Program-made: the position numbers and the translations under genes
Assembly: GCA_019914945.1 (NCBI GenBank)
Contig: CM034102.1
Location: 11,831,501-11,895,500 of the forward strand
From: Typha latifolia
Lineage: Eukaryota; Streptophyta; Magnoliopsida; Poales; Typhaceae
Reading direction: 5' to 3'
Length of the DNA stretch: 64,000 nt
Notes under the pieces: model-generated
What the model saw: the letters and a program-made list of their open reading frames with translations, nothing else
Databases searched by the model: none
What the model was told of the DNA's origin: nothing
Part shown: one piece after another, positions 49,930 through 61,052 of the stretch
Numbering within the stretch: the first letter of the stretch is position 1
Layout: every line of letters starts with the position of its first letter

Positions 49930-50890
49930 AAAATCTTAGATTACCTACGTCTTACTCGATGCAAGATATTACGTCTTGCGATTGGTATACTGGTTTCAAT
50001 TTTTCTCCTCATATATGTGATAAGCTATTGACCTTAGCTTCACCCACTTCTATAAAATCTTCTACAACAGTGGAGTATTTGATCCTTTCAAATAGTCGGT
50101 CATTAATTGGTTCTGACCCTTTGGATAGATTTTGAATCCTCTCCAGGAAAAGATGCTTCCAAATCCGACGTCGTTCTCAAATCAGCAATTTGTCATGGGA
50201 GGAGCTGTCTTGGAATTTAGGGCATGAGTGTTTGGGTAAGAAGAGTGGGAGTGTGGAACTCTCTCGAGCCTTAGACCAAGTAAAAGATAAAAGGCTCGCA
50301 CTCGCATCAGACTTTATATTTATTATTTAATTAATATAATATATATCTATATATATATTATATTTTAAATTATTTAATAAGATTTTTAATTTTATTATTT
50401 TTAAATAAAAATATATGATTCGAAACTTGCATCGATTTTTTTATAATAAGACTAATATTTAATAGTTTCAGAAATTATTTTAAATTATTATTATTTTAAT
50501 TAAATTGAAATTATATTACATGAAATAAAAATAAAAAATTTAAAATAACTTAAATAATTTAATATTAGATTTATTTTAAAGATCTCGATGAGACCTTTTC
50601 TAATATTAATTAGCAAAACTAATTATATATTCAGTTTAATTAATTATATTATTTAATAAATAATATAGACAAATTTAAATTTTAGAATTAAACATTTATA
50701 GTACAAAATTAATATTTTTAAAAGTTAAATAGTATTGGAGCTGGGCTCCAAGTAGTTGGCTCCAAATTTGGAGCCCCATTTGAAGCTCCATTTGGAGGGC
50801 TATCGGGCTTTAAATTTAGTATTTTAGGGTAATGTAGCATAGCTTAATTTTAAATATGAAATTTCTATCAAAAGTTATTGATCAACGAAG
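49930..50890. repeat. upstream region of the receptor gene, copy 1 of a segmental duplication
   Basis: Blocks here recur in the same order about 5.7-6.3 kb downstream. TGGTATACTGGTTTCA at 49985 matches TGGTATACCAGTTTCA at 55859. GATGCTTCCAAATCC...TGTCATGGGAGGAGCTGTC at 50151 matches 56401. AGCATAGCTTAATTTTAAATATG at 50838 matches AGCGTAGCTTAATTTCGCATATT at 56557. Between the last two blocks copy 1 has about 540 bp of AT-rich DNA that copy 2 lacks. Confidence 0.85.
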
Positions 50891-51116
50891 GGGAGCCTCC
50901 GCATGGCACTAAATTCACAGGAAAGCTTGTTGGTTTTCGTGTCTTTGATTTTGACTAATGGAGAGTACAACTGAAATGAAATGAAATCAAATATTCAACT
51001 GAGGATAAAGAAGAACAGACTTTGCTTCTTGGCTTGGGATTTGATAAGATTCTTGGAAGAAAGCTAGTTGGTTTTAATGGTTCAGGGCTATAGATGATGG
51101 TAGCAGGAGCTGGGAC

Positions 51117-53564
51117 ATGTCGGAGAAGGAAGCCGCGCTCTCAAGCCACGTTGTTGTTTTCCTCCTCTTCTTAATCTTTGTCGCTGGTATGTTTCTCCTT
51201 CTTCTTCTTCTTCTTCTTCTTCTTCTTCTTCTTCTTCTTCTTCTTCTTCTTCTTCTTCATCTAGTTGTTTTCCGTAGCCGTTCGTTAGTCTTATAGTCTT
51301 GAATGTTGTAACAAGGTCGGGGGATCACTGGACTTGATGAAAAGGAAGTTGTCGTCAAGCTCAAGCACTTCCTCCAGAGCAACAACCCTATATACTACGG
51401 TCGCTACGCGGGGTGGAACGAGTCGGATCCCTCCCCGTGTTGGTGGTCCGGCGTCACATGCAATGACGACGGCCTGGTCACCGGCATCGACCTCTCCAAC
51501 TCTAGCATCTCCGGCACGATGTTCGTGGGGTTCTCCAACCTCACTGAGCTTGAGCATCTAGACCTATCGGAAAACACCATTGAAGGCGGCCTTCCACCGG
51601 ACCTTAACGAATGCGGCGGGCTTCGATACCTCAACCTCTCCCACAACCTCCTCGACGGGGAAGTGAACCTCACCGGACTAGTCAATCTGCGGGTCGTCGA
51701 CCTTACGTCGAACCGATTCGAGGGAGAGATCAGGGCGAATTTTCCAGCAATGTGCGCGAACCTCGTGCTGCTAAATATCTCAGCGAACAACTTGGCCGGC
51801 GAGATCGCCGGTTCCTTCGATGAGTGCCCGAATCTCCAGTACCTCGATCTGAGCACGAACAAGTTCACCGGAGAAATCTGGAAGGGATTCGCTAAGCTCC
51901 GGGAATTCTCGGTGGCGGAGAACAATCTAACCGGGGAGATCTTATTGGAGACGTTTCCGTCGAATTGCGCGCTAGAATTCTTGGACCTATCGTCGAACAA
52001 TCTCGTCGGCGACCTGCCGGACTCGATCGCCAACTGCTCGAATCTGGCGTTCTTGAACCTGTGGAATAATAGATTAGCTGGCGCGATCCCTGCTGGCATC
52101 GGCGAGCTCTCTAAGCTGAGAAGTCTCTTCTTAGGGAGCAACGGATTTGATAGGAAGATACCGGAGAAGCTTCTCAATTGCAAAGAGCTAGTCTTTCTCG
52201 ATCTCAGCAAGAACAACTTTGGCGGGGAGATACAAGGGATCTTTGGAAGATTCGTTACGTTAAGATTGTTGTCGCTCCACGAGAACGGGTACATCGGAGG
52301 AATCGAGAGCTCTGGGGTCCTGAAGCTGCCGGAGCTCTTCAGGCTGGACCTCAGCTGTAACAACTTCTCTGGCGACCTCCCTGTCGAGATTGCGGCGATG
52401 CCGAAGATTAAGTACTTAATGTTAGCGTACAATGATTTTTCCGGGAGCATCCCATCTGAGTTTGGTAGCATCGTGGGGTTGCAGGCATTGGATCTCTCTT
52501 ATAATAGGCTCACCGGCAGGATCCCGCCGGAGTTGGGGAAGCTCAGATCGCTCCTCTGGTTGATGCTAGCGAACAATCGGCTGTCAGGCGAGATCCCACC
52601 GGAGATCGGGAACTGTAGTAGCTTGCTCTGGGTCAACCTCGTCGGGAACAGGATATCTGGCCGGATCCCGCGGGAGATCACGCGGATGGGAAGAGATCCA
52701 AACCCGACCTTCCAAGCGAACCGCCGAGAAATTATCGTTGCCGGATCCGACAATTGCCTATCGATGAAGCAATGGCTCCCGATGAAGTACCAGGATCTTA
52801 GCTTCATCAATACGGTGTTGACTCCGAAGTTATGTCAAGCAATCTGGAATAAAATCTGGAAGGGATATGGCATTATCCCCATCTGCATGGACTCCACCTC
52901 GCAAGTGAGAACTCTAACGATCTCAGGCTACATGCAGCTCACCGAAAACCTACTCTCCGGCGAGGTGCCGCCTGAGATAGGCAAGATGCAGTTCCTCAGC
53001 ATCCTCCACCTCGGCGACAACCAGCTCTCCGGCCGCCTTCCAGCGGAGATCGCCTCCCTTCCGCTCTTCGACATCGATGTCTCCAATAACCTATTCATCG
53101 GCCAGATCCCGTCGGAGATCAGCTTGCTCCAATGCCTCAGCAGACTGGATCTATCTACGAACAACTTCTCCGGGGAGCTCCCGACGAGCCTGAACCATCT
53201 CTCTGAGCTTAATCAGTTCAATGTCTCCTACAACCCGCTCCTCTCCGGTGTTGTCCCCGCTACCGGGCAGATCTCGACCTTCGGCAGCGACTCCTTCATG
53301 GGCGACCCCCTCATCTCCTACAGCTCCTACAGCTTCTACAACTCCTATTATCCCCCGCCCTCGTCCTTCGACGACTCATCTGTCGTCCGCCGGGGGACCT
53401 CGCGGAGGACTGTTGCATTCTGGATCCCGTTTATCGTCTCCTTTCTCGTCTTTGGGGTCGCCTCCTTCGTCCTCTGCCTCAGGATCCGCACCCCTGTTTT
53501 CATAGTTAATCGTATCCTTACAATCGAAAATTTTGTAACAAGGTCGGGGGATCACCGAAGTTAG
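51117..53564 (+). CDS. LRR receptor-like protein of NILR1/At1g74360 type, kinase domain lost
   Basis: Exon 1 (51117-51186) encodes a Met, a short polar start and the hydrophobic signal VVVFLLFLIFVAG. Exon 2 (51316-53564, acceptor ACAAG|GT) completes 772 aa. Residues 33-75 form the N-terminal cap with PSPCWWSGVTC. LRRs of the L..LDLS.N.F.G.IP type run from about 80 to 490. An island domain (about 490-562: SDNCLSMKQWLPMKY, LCQAIWNKIWKGYGIIPIC) is followed by four to five more LRRs. A membrane helix (TVAFWIPFIVSFLVFGVASF) is at 722-745. The order and island match At1g74360 (NILR1), a plasma-membrane receptor kinase for nematode-associated signals. Here the chain stops 27 residues after the helix with FIVNRILTIENFVTRSGDHR then S, and no kinase follows anywhere in the window. 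From about 53498 the DNA matches intron 1/exon 2 of the same gene (see 53498-54565). The ectodomain frame is intact. Expression is unknown. Confidence 0.85.
51198..51258. repeat. (CTT)n microsatellite in intron 1 of the receptor gene
   Basis: About 20 uninterrupted CTT units occupy half of the 129-bp intron between the signal-peptide exon and the ectodomain exon. Confidence 0.95.
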
Positions 53565-54565
53565 TGATAAAAGGAAGTTGTCGTCATGCTCAAGCACTTC
53601 CTCCAAACCACCAATAACATATATATTGCAAAGTTAAGTTATGTAATTGATAATATGTATAATATATGATGAATTTATAGATGTATCTAGAATATTTTAC
53701 TTATGAGCATAGATACAAATATACTGAAGATTGTAAGAAGAAACTTAAAAGAAAAAGATAGGTTTTTAAAGTGCAGTTCTAATTGTCCAAGAGTGGTTAG
53801 TACCTATATCATAGAGAATTTTTGTATATTAAAGATAGTTCTAACATATTATGATTGAAAATGATAGAAAATTTTCTTTCGAGAAGGCGATCGACTTTTG
53901 GGACCGATGTGTAATATTTTGAGGGCATTCTTAACCTTGTATGGCAGAGGTATATAAGAAATCCTTCTTCCTTTGATTCTGATATTTTGCTTTCTATCAT
54001 GTCATCTTTTGATGATCATCATAGGTTTAGGAGGATTTAACAAAAAGTGATGAATAGATTTTTACTAAGTCTTATCTATTTTGCATATTTTGGGATTCCG
54101 TCTCGAGAGTCACTAAGATAGTAGCATCAACTTCAACGGTTACTAAAATTAGAAATTGATCACAAGAAATTATACCTCGAGGGCAATCGAACAAAATCGT
54201 TATTCATAGAGTCGTAGGGATCAACTAGTAGACTATAAGTATCTCATAACTACCACATTTAATATTAGCGACAAGTTTGATTTCAAAAAATACACAACTT
54301 TTTAGCCTAGTTCTATAGGATTTTCTAAATAAAATAATGTGTGTTTGCAATTGCTTGTCTTAAGTTCTATTATTTTGCATCGGTACATCTCTCTATTGTG
54401 TGGTAAGCTCTCTATGGTTGAATATTTATTTCATATACTATAGTGAGTATGTGTAGTAAACTAAGTCTAACCCCTTCCCGTGTCGGTGGCCTGATGTTGA
54501 CCTCTCTAACTCTAGGGGTTCTGGAGTTGGAGCATCTAGACATATCAGAAAACATCATTGAGCTA
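53498..54565 (+). pseudogene. ruined second copy of the receptor gene (start of exon 2), split by an insertion
   Basis: From GTTTTCATAGTTAATCGTAT at 53498 the sequence follows intron 1 and then exon 2 of the upstream gene (51268 onward). Shared blocks are TTGTAACAAGGTCGGGGGAT, AAAAGGAAGTTGTCGTCA and CTCAAGCACTTCCTCCA, up to about 53632. The match resumes at about 54433 (TATACTATAGTGAG...) and runs through CCTTCCCGTGTCGGTGG, GACCTCTCTAACTCTAG and GAGCATCTAGACATATCAGA to 54560, with internal deletions. About 800 bp of unrelated AT-rich DNA sits between the two pieces. The frame is destroyed. Its first bases provide the tail and stop codon of the upstream receptor. Confidence 0.85.
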
Positions 54566-55279
54566 CCATATGGGAGCATATATGATTTATTATATATATA
54601 TGAAAGATGTCGTAGGAAAGTTGAGAACAGCACCAATTCTCTGCAGATGAATAGAGATAGTTTCAACTCATATCTTAATTTATACGTGATGATAGAGTAT
54701 TATTTTAGTCCATAAAAATTAAGAACTAGTGAGAATATATAATTACTCAACAATTTCTAAAAGTCTAGGCATTGCCACTATTAATTCAGCTTAAGACTTA
54801 ACAATTTCACATTAATCATAAGTAGAAGATAGTTATGTGATAATAGCATATGTAAAATAATTTTATATCAAAGTATAAGAGAGTAAAATATATTTAATCT
54901 ATTTCACCTATATCATCTTGGCATGATAGACAAAAGTTGTCCATTTCATCGCTCCATACTGGAAATTTACCTATGCTATTAGAGGAAAACATCTAAAGAA
55001 TGCATAGATGGCATTGAAGAATGCATAGAGTCGCAGGGATCAACTAGTAGACTATAAGTATCTCATAACTACCACATTTAATATTAGCGACAAGTTTGAT
55101 TTCAAAAAATACACATAACTTTTTAGCCTAGTTCTATGGGATTTTCTAAGTAAAATAATGTGTGTTTGCAATTGCTTGTCTTAAGTTTTATTATTTTGCA
55201 TCAGTACATCTCTCTATTGTGTGGTAAGCTCTTTCCGTTGAATATTTATTTATATACCATATTGAGTATATGTGGTAAA
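54209..55279. repeat. 252-bp direct repeat, 819 bp apart
   Basis: GAGTCGTAGGGATCAACTAG at 54209 and GAGTCGCAGGGATCAACTAG at 55028 begin copies that stay aligned at a constant 819-bp offset to GTGTAGTAAA (54460) and TGTGGTAAA (55279). The last ~35 bp of each copy belong to the receptor-gene homology, so the duplication happened after the insertion into the second receptor copy. Confidence 0.9.
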
Positions 55280-55824
55280 AGTAATTAAAAAATAGTGAAT
55301 TTAGTACTACATCGACTATTTCGAAAATATTGGTAATGTACATGAGTACTAAGTTTCACTTGGACTTTGGGCCCCGATTCAACTTACGTGCACACCTTCC
55401 GGCTCGACTCAGTTCATAGATGACTTCCCTAAAATTATGTTTTACCTAATAGGATTTTGACCTTTGGCAGTTAACTAACTAAAGCTTCTCTTCTTTGGGT
55501 GGTTATTCACTATTATAGATAGGATAATTGTGTGCAATATCTAACAATAAAGCACCTCATCAGTCACTGCTTTGTGACAAAGAATTGAATCTAAAACCAC
55601 GAGAAGAAAGATTGCTGCTGGTTATCAAAATAAAGTATCTGAGAACTCTCATGGACAGCCTCAGTTCTCTCACCTTATTTAATTTGAACAAAAGCAAGAG
55701 CTAACATGGAAAAATAATGGCCGAAAGAAGGCAAATACGGATTTATTTACGATCACATCCTGTATTAAATTAATCTAGTTTCTATCTTGATATATTCCTC
55801 CATTAATTACATATTTTTCTCACC

Positions 55825-56610
55825 TTAACTTAGATTCCCAAGGTGTTATTTCTTGTGACTGGTATACCAGTTTCATTTTTCTCATCGTATATATAAGCTA
55901 TTGACCTTGGTTTCTTTCACCCACTGCTATGAAACCCTCCATGGCTCCATAACAATCGAGTATATGATCCTTTAAATTAGTTGATAATTAATTGGTTCTT
56001 ACCCACAAATACATGAGCACCTTTTAGACCAAGCAAATAGAAAAAAAAAGAAGAGAAGATTCTCTAAATCTTTTTAAGTTAGTTGTAATCAAATAATTAG
56101 TAGTCAACTGGATTTACTGTTTTATGTTGAAGACTTTGAAAGCTTTTTTTGTCTTTTAGAACCAAGATTCCATGTTTATTCCAATTCCAGCAGCACAAAG
56201 ACATATAACCGGTAAGGGAGATAGCAGCAATAAAATTATGAATTTTCCCGGAAAGGGGCCCCTCAAAGCATGTAGAATGACTTTCCACTATTAACTTGAT
56301 GATATTAAGATCAATACACGCAGAGGAGTGCTGACATACAATTTTGAAAGTTAGCATATAGAGAGCCTTTGGATTGATTTTGAATCCTCTCTTGGAAAAA
56401 GATGCTTCCAAATACAACATCGTTCTCGAATCAGCAATTTGTCGTGGGAGGAGCTGTCTTGGATCATAGGGCATGAGTGTTCCAAGAAGAGTGGAACTCT
56501 TGAGCAAGTAAAAGATTAAAGAGACCACCTAAGAAACGTTGAAACCCATTAGGTTATAGCGTAGCTTAATTTCGCATATTAAATTTCCATCAAAACCTAT
56601 TGCTTTCTCT
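55825..56610. repeat. upstream region of a further receptor-gene copy (segmental duplication copy 2)
   Basis: This corresponds to 49930-50890: TATAAGCTATTGACCTTGG, AATTGGTTCT, GATTTTGAATCCTCTC, GATGCTTCCAAATAC, CAGCAATTTGTCGTGGGAGG and AGCTTAATTTCGCATATTAA all occur in order. An extra 300 bp (56050-56365) is specific to this copy. The match ends near 56610, just before the LTR fragment, so any exon that once followed has been removed or displaced. The 143-aa minus-strand frame at 56528-56097 spans this DNA and has no family I recognise. Confidence 0.8.
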
Positions 56611-57949
56611 TTTTTTTTCTGTTTTTTCTTGCCAAAAAAAAGTATATCCATGTTTATTTAGACCGAGAACTCTTCTAGCTGATAGAATCCCACGTAAAGA
56701 TAACTCGCCACATGCCACAGCAAACAGAATATGTCTCAATGTTTGGTATACACATAGATTAATGATTTCGGTCGTAAAGCCATAGGATCGCGAATATATT
56801 GAGTGATCAATCATCTATTAAGCACGTCCTAATCCTCACGGTCACTCAGGTATTCTCACACTTCTATCAATTATTGTATCAATCAAATTTAATATATTTT
56901 TTTAAATAATAGATCATATGCATTTATCCAGTACTATAATAGATCATGCAACTTAGAATTTTAGGTTGTAAGGAAGTCAAAAGAAATATGATGCGATGCA
57001 ATATCTAATTATACATCTATCACATGCATACTCATACTAGTTTATCACATGCATACTCATGCTAGAGATCATCTGGATATAAAATTATAGTAGTATAATC
57101 ATAAAAAATCCTCTCTAGGTATTAATAGTATATTTATATCCAAGATCAGTATAATTAAATGAATGATAGAATATGCTCGAATATAATCATTTCTATATAA
57201 GATCATATAATCATGTTGGAAGCCAAAGCAAAATACGTATATATACATACATACATACATACATATATATATATAGTGTTGGGCTTGGCCTAGCACTGTT
57301 GTAGAGAGGTGCAAGTGAACCAAGGAATACGAAGAAAAAAAGAAAAAAAGAAGAATAAAAAGAAAGAGAAGATAAGATAAGATTAGGGGTGTAAATGAGC
57401 CGAGCTGAATGCAGCTTGGCTCAATAGCATTTTTATTCTGGCTCGAGCTCAATTTGAGCTGGAGAAGCTTAGCTCGGCTTGACTCGAGCCTAGCTCGACG
57501 AGTCTCAAGCTCGGCGCGCTAGCTCGTGGGTTGAGGTATAATCCTCATGGGTTTGACAGTAAATTATGAGAAAAAAAATAAACTTTGAAAGTTTGAATTA
57601 AAGCTTGCAACAAACTTATAATGGTAGATAAAAGATAAATCAAAACCATTGATCACTTACCTGCAAGTAACAAGTAAAAATACTCCTACAAAAATGACAA
57701 CCAATAAATCAAAACCAACAAAAAATTATAGTAATAATATCCCCATAAGGGTTATAAGCAAATGACATTTAAAAATTATACCCACAACGATTACAAGTAA
57801 ATAATCATTTAAAAATTTCTCACAAGGGTTACAAAACAAGTAAGGCTCCATTACACATTTATACTCTATGATTGAAACTAATAAACCTTAATTAGTAGCG
57901 TCATCTTCCTCTACAAGTAATTAAAAAAAAGTTAGTTAAAGAAAGCAAT

Positions 57950-58195
57950 TAATATGAATACAAATTATTATCATTAGTAAAGTTCAGTAATACCGGCAGT
58001 AATACTAGATATGTGATGAACAATCTAGTAAGTCAATATGGAGATCCTCTTCTTTAGCCAAATATAATATTTAATATGAATACAAAATTATTAGCATTAG
58101 TAAAGTTAAGTAATACGAGCAGTAATAATAAACATGTGATGAATAATCTAACAAGTCAATATGGAGATCTTCTTCTTCAATTCCTAAATAAAAAA
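57950..58195. repeat. 122-bp tandem duplication inside the hAT element
   Basis: AATATGAATACAAATTATTA at 57951 and AATATGAATACAAAATTATT at 58073 begin two diverged copies, each ending near CAATATGGAGATC(C/T)TCTTC. Confidence 0.8.
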
Positions 58196-58349
58196 TGGTT
58201 TAACTTTCAGTTATAAGTTATAACGATTACAAAATAATTAAAGTAATAATTTGTAGTAAATTTATATATGGACATTTCATTGTCTTTTGAATAGCTTTAA
58301 TCTTCCCAATGCAAAGCTAAACTTCAATTACCTTCAGAGTTAAATAACT

Positions 58350-58469
58350 TCAATAATCATCTAATACCCTCCCTCTAGCATTAAAAACAGACTTTGTTGC
58401 TACTGTAATGATTGGTATAGAAAAAATGTCATCAGCTATCTTAGACATAATAAAGAATTCAATGTATTC
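58350..58469 (-). pseudogene. hAT transposase C-terminal dimerisation domain, remnant
   Basis: Forty codons on the minus strand read MSKIADDIFSIPIITVATKS then VFNARGRVLDDY and a stop. This matches the hAT family signature MA.DILAIP.STVASE.AFS..GRVLD.YRS. The solo LTR begins about 80 bp upstream (at 58548 on the plus strand), and no N-terminal or catalytic part remains on its other side. Confidence 0.8.
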
Positions 58470-58542
58470 ATTTTTTACTAATTTAATATATCAAAAGTGC
58501 TAGGATCACATGTTTCATTTGGCTCCTGCAAATATATCAACT

Positions 58543-60758
58543 CTGATTGTAACGCCCTCGTCCGGCATGGGCACATGCACGCCCACGCGCCCACACGGCA
58601 CGTGCGGCGCACGCGACAGGTCGGGCGAGGCCCGTCACGCACTGATACACTCCTGTGTAATACAATCATGACATCATCAAATACTACCTACTAACACGTC
58701 CATGCTCACATAATTCAACACCAAATAAATCATACTATCAACCAAATAAACTTGTTAACATATAAATATCCAAGTCCACAATAATATACACTAGGCCACT
58801 ACATAATCTGGCAGGACCCACACAGGCCATAACAAACCATCAAGATACAACTAAATAACTAATACATAAGTACACTATAATCTGACATGTATTATACAAA
58901 TCACCGTCTAATATAATAAAATATAAATATCAAATAATGCTACAACTCAATGTTATCTATATATATCATCATCATACTAGACCTGTGCATAATCAACACC
59001 CGGTAGGTACCCAGTCTCAACATCATGCCTGAAGGCTCAGAGCATACTCTGCCATCTGCAAGGAGTACTCAAATATAATCATACCCTACCATCTGCTAAG
59101 GGTATCAACAACCATCCAGACCGGGCACCCTTCTAATTGATAGAAATTTCGTGAGAATAACTCGCCACATATGTCCTAACGAACGGCATGTGTCCGATTG
59201 TTTGCTTGCGCACACGACTAACGACCTCGGACGTAAGGCAATAGGATCGCGACTATGTCGAGTGATCAATCATCCACCAAGCGCGTCCTAACCCTCGCGC
59301 CCACTCGGGTATTCTCATGTTTTCTATTAACTATCCTATCAATCACATTTTATGCTTTTCTTCTAAATGACAGATTATATGCATATATCCAGTATGATAA
59401 CAAGGCAATGCATAATAAAAATTTAGGTGGAACAGGAATCAAGAGAAAAATATTGCAATATAGTCTCCGATCATGTAGTCAACACATGCATACTCATGCT
59501 AATCTATTACATGCATACTCATACTACAGATCAACTGGACATAACATTATAACAATATAATCATCTCTCATCATCTCTATATATCATCAATGTGCTCATA
59601 TCCCACATCAACCTAATCAGATGCATGATAAAATATGCTCGACTGTAATCATCTCTAGATAAAGTCATATAATCATGTTGTAGGCCAAAACATGCATGTA
59701 CATAATATATAATATAACCTAATTTGAGAAAGGTATCTAGGAGATAAGACTACTCACTTCTTATCAGAAGACTCAACACATGTATCTCTCAGGTCCATCA
59801 ATCAACCGCCACTCGTCGCTGGTGAGATCTTCGGGGGCTCGAATAAGGGGGTTCAGAGTCTGAAAATGTTTAAGTAACATAAAGTTAGTTGTTTATCTGA
59901 TTATAATTCGTTCGAGTAAAATATGATATTTTATTAGGTTTAACATTGATTAGATTTATAGGATAAACCTAATTGTGACAATATTAATATGCTATTTATA
60001 TTTATTTAATAAAATCCTAATTTGCTAATTATAGAATATAAGTATATAGTAATTTATCTCCTTTTTATAAATAATCAAGACGACTATATATATATGATTT
60101 AATAAAAAATATAATTATAAAATAATATTACTAATAATTATTTTGGAATACTTACTCTTATTTAACTAATCCTAAATTATACGTAAAATAATCATTATCC
60201 TATTATACAAAAATAATCTGCAAGTCTAGTATTCCATTTTATACAAACTATTATACAATACTAATATACTAAAAATAGGCATATAAAATATAAATTAAAC
60301 ATAAATATAAGATTATTATCAATAAGACTACATGCATTAACTAATAAATAATAACTAACTATAAATAAATTTATAGGCAGTATTTATAATTGTAATTAAT
60401 AAATTATTATACTAAAATACTTAGTAAAATTATATTAGTGAGTATAATTTATCAAAATAATTAATTACCTAATAGACTATGTTACCTAACATTAGAAAAT
60501 AATTATATATATATATATATAACAAAAAAAAAACAATAGTCCTCTTTGATACAGTGCTAGATCGAGCCCAGCACTGTTGCAGCAAGAGAAGGAGGAGGGA
60601 CCGAGAATGCAGAAGAAGAAGAAAGGAAGAAGAAGAGAAAGAAATAAAGAAGAAAGAAGAAGAAGAAGAAGAGAAGGAGAAAGAGAAGGAAGGAGGGCGC
60701 GGACCCGGGCTGGTGGGAGGGCTCTGGTGGCTCAGTTCTGGCGAACCTAAGCTAAGGA

Positions 60759-60792
<34 letters not shown>

Positions 60793-61052
60793 AAGAGCGA
60801 GAGAAAGAGAGATATAGAGGGAGAAAGAGAGGCGATGGGGGGGAGGAGGTTTTGTGGCGGCTGCTGCGACGCTGGGGCTTGCCGCGGCCAGCTGGCCGCA
60901 GTCGGATGGCTGCGGCGACGCTAGGGGGTGCATGGCACCCCCACGATGCACCCAATTGCATGGGCACGAGGCCGGCCACACTATGGCCGGCCACGTCGTG
61001 CCCATAACAGAACTTAGGTTTTTTTTTTGTAAGGATAGGTTGTTACATTGAT
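58543..61052. mobile_element. solo LTR (2,500 bp) nested in the hAT element
   Basis: It runs from TGTAACGCCC at 58548 to GGTTGTTACA at 61047, with TG..CA ends. The flanks are CTGAT and TTGAT, a 5-bp target duplication with one transition. The interior shares the block at 59115-59690 and the AG-rich plus GGCCGGCCAC(G) region with the outer LTR, so both belong to one broad family. There is no internal region, hence a solo LTR formed by LTR-LTR recombination. A (GA)n tract is at 60761-60792. Confidence 0.75.

Noticed and set aside
51404..52471. 355-aa open frame on the minus strand
   Set aside because: It is the antisense of the GC-rich LRR exon; the repeated S/R/L/P composition mirrors the LRR codons and no independent domain is seen.
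51417..53505. Possible kinase domain in another frame or further downstream
   Set aside because: No glycine-rich loop, HRDxK or DFG-like motif could be read after 53500 in any frame up to the transposon stack.
56097..56528. 143-aa minus-strand frame
   Set aside because: It covers duplicated receptor-upstream DNA and lacks any family signature; the other copy at 50.15-50.3 kb does not preserve the frame.
60469..61005. 178-aa and 80-aa minus-strand frames and an 87-aa plus frame
   Set aside because: They run over the (GA)n and purine-rich tract of the solo LTR; Ser/Leu or Glu/Arg runs are low complexity.
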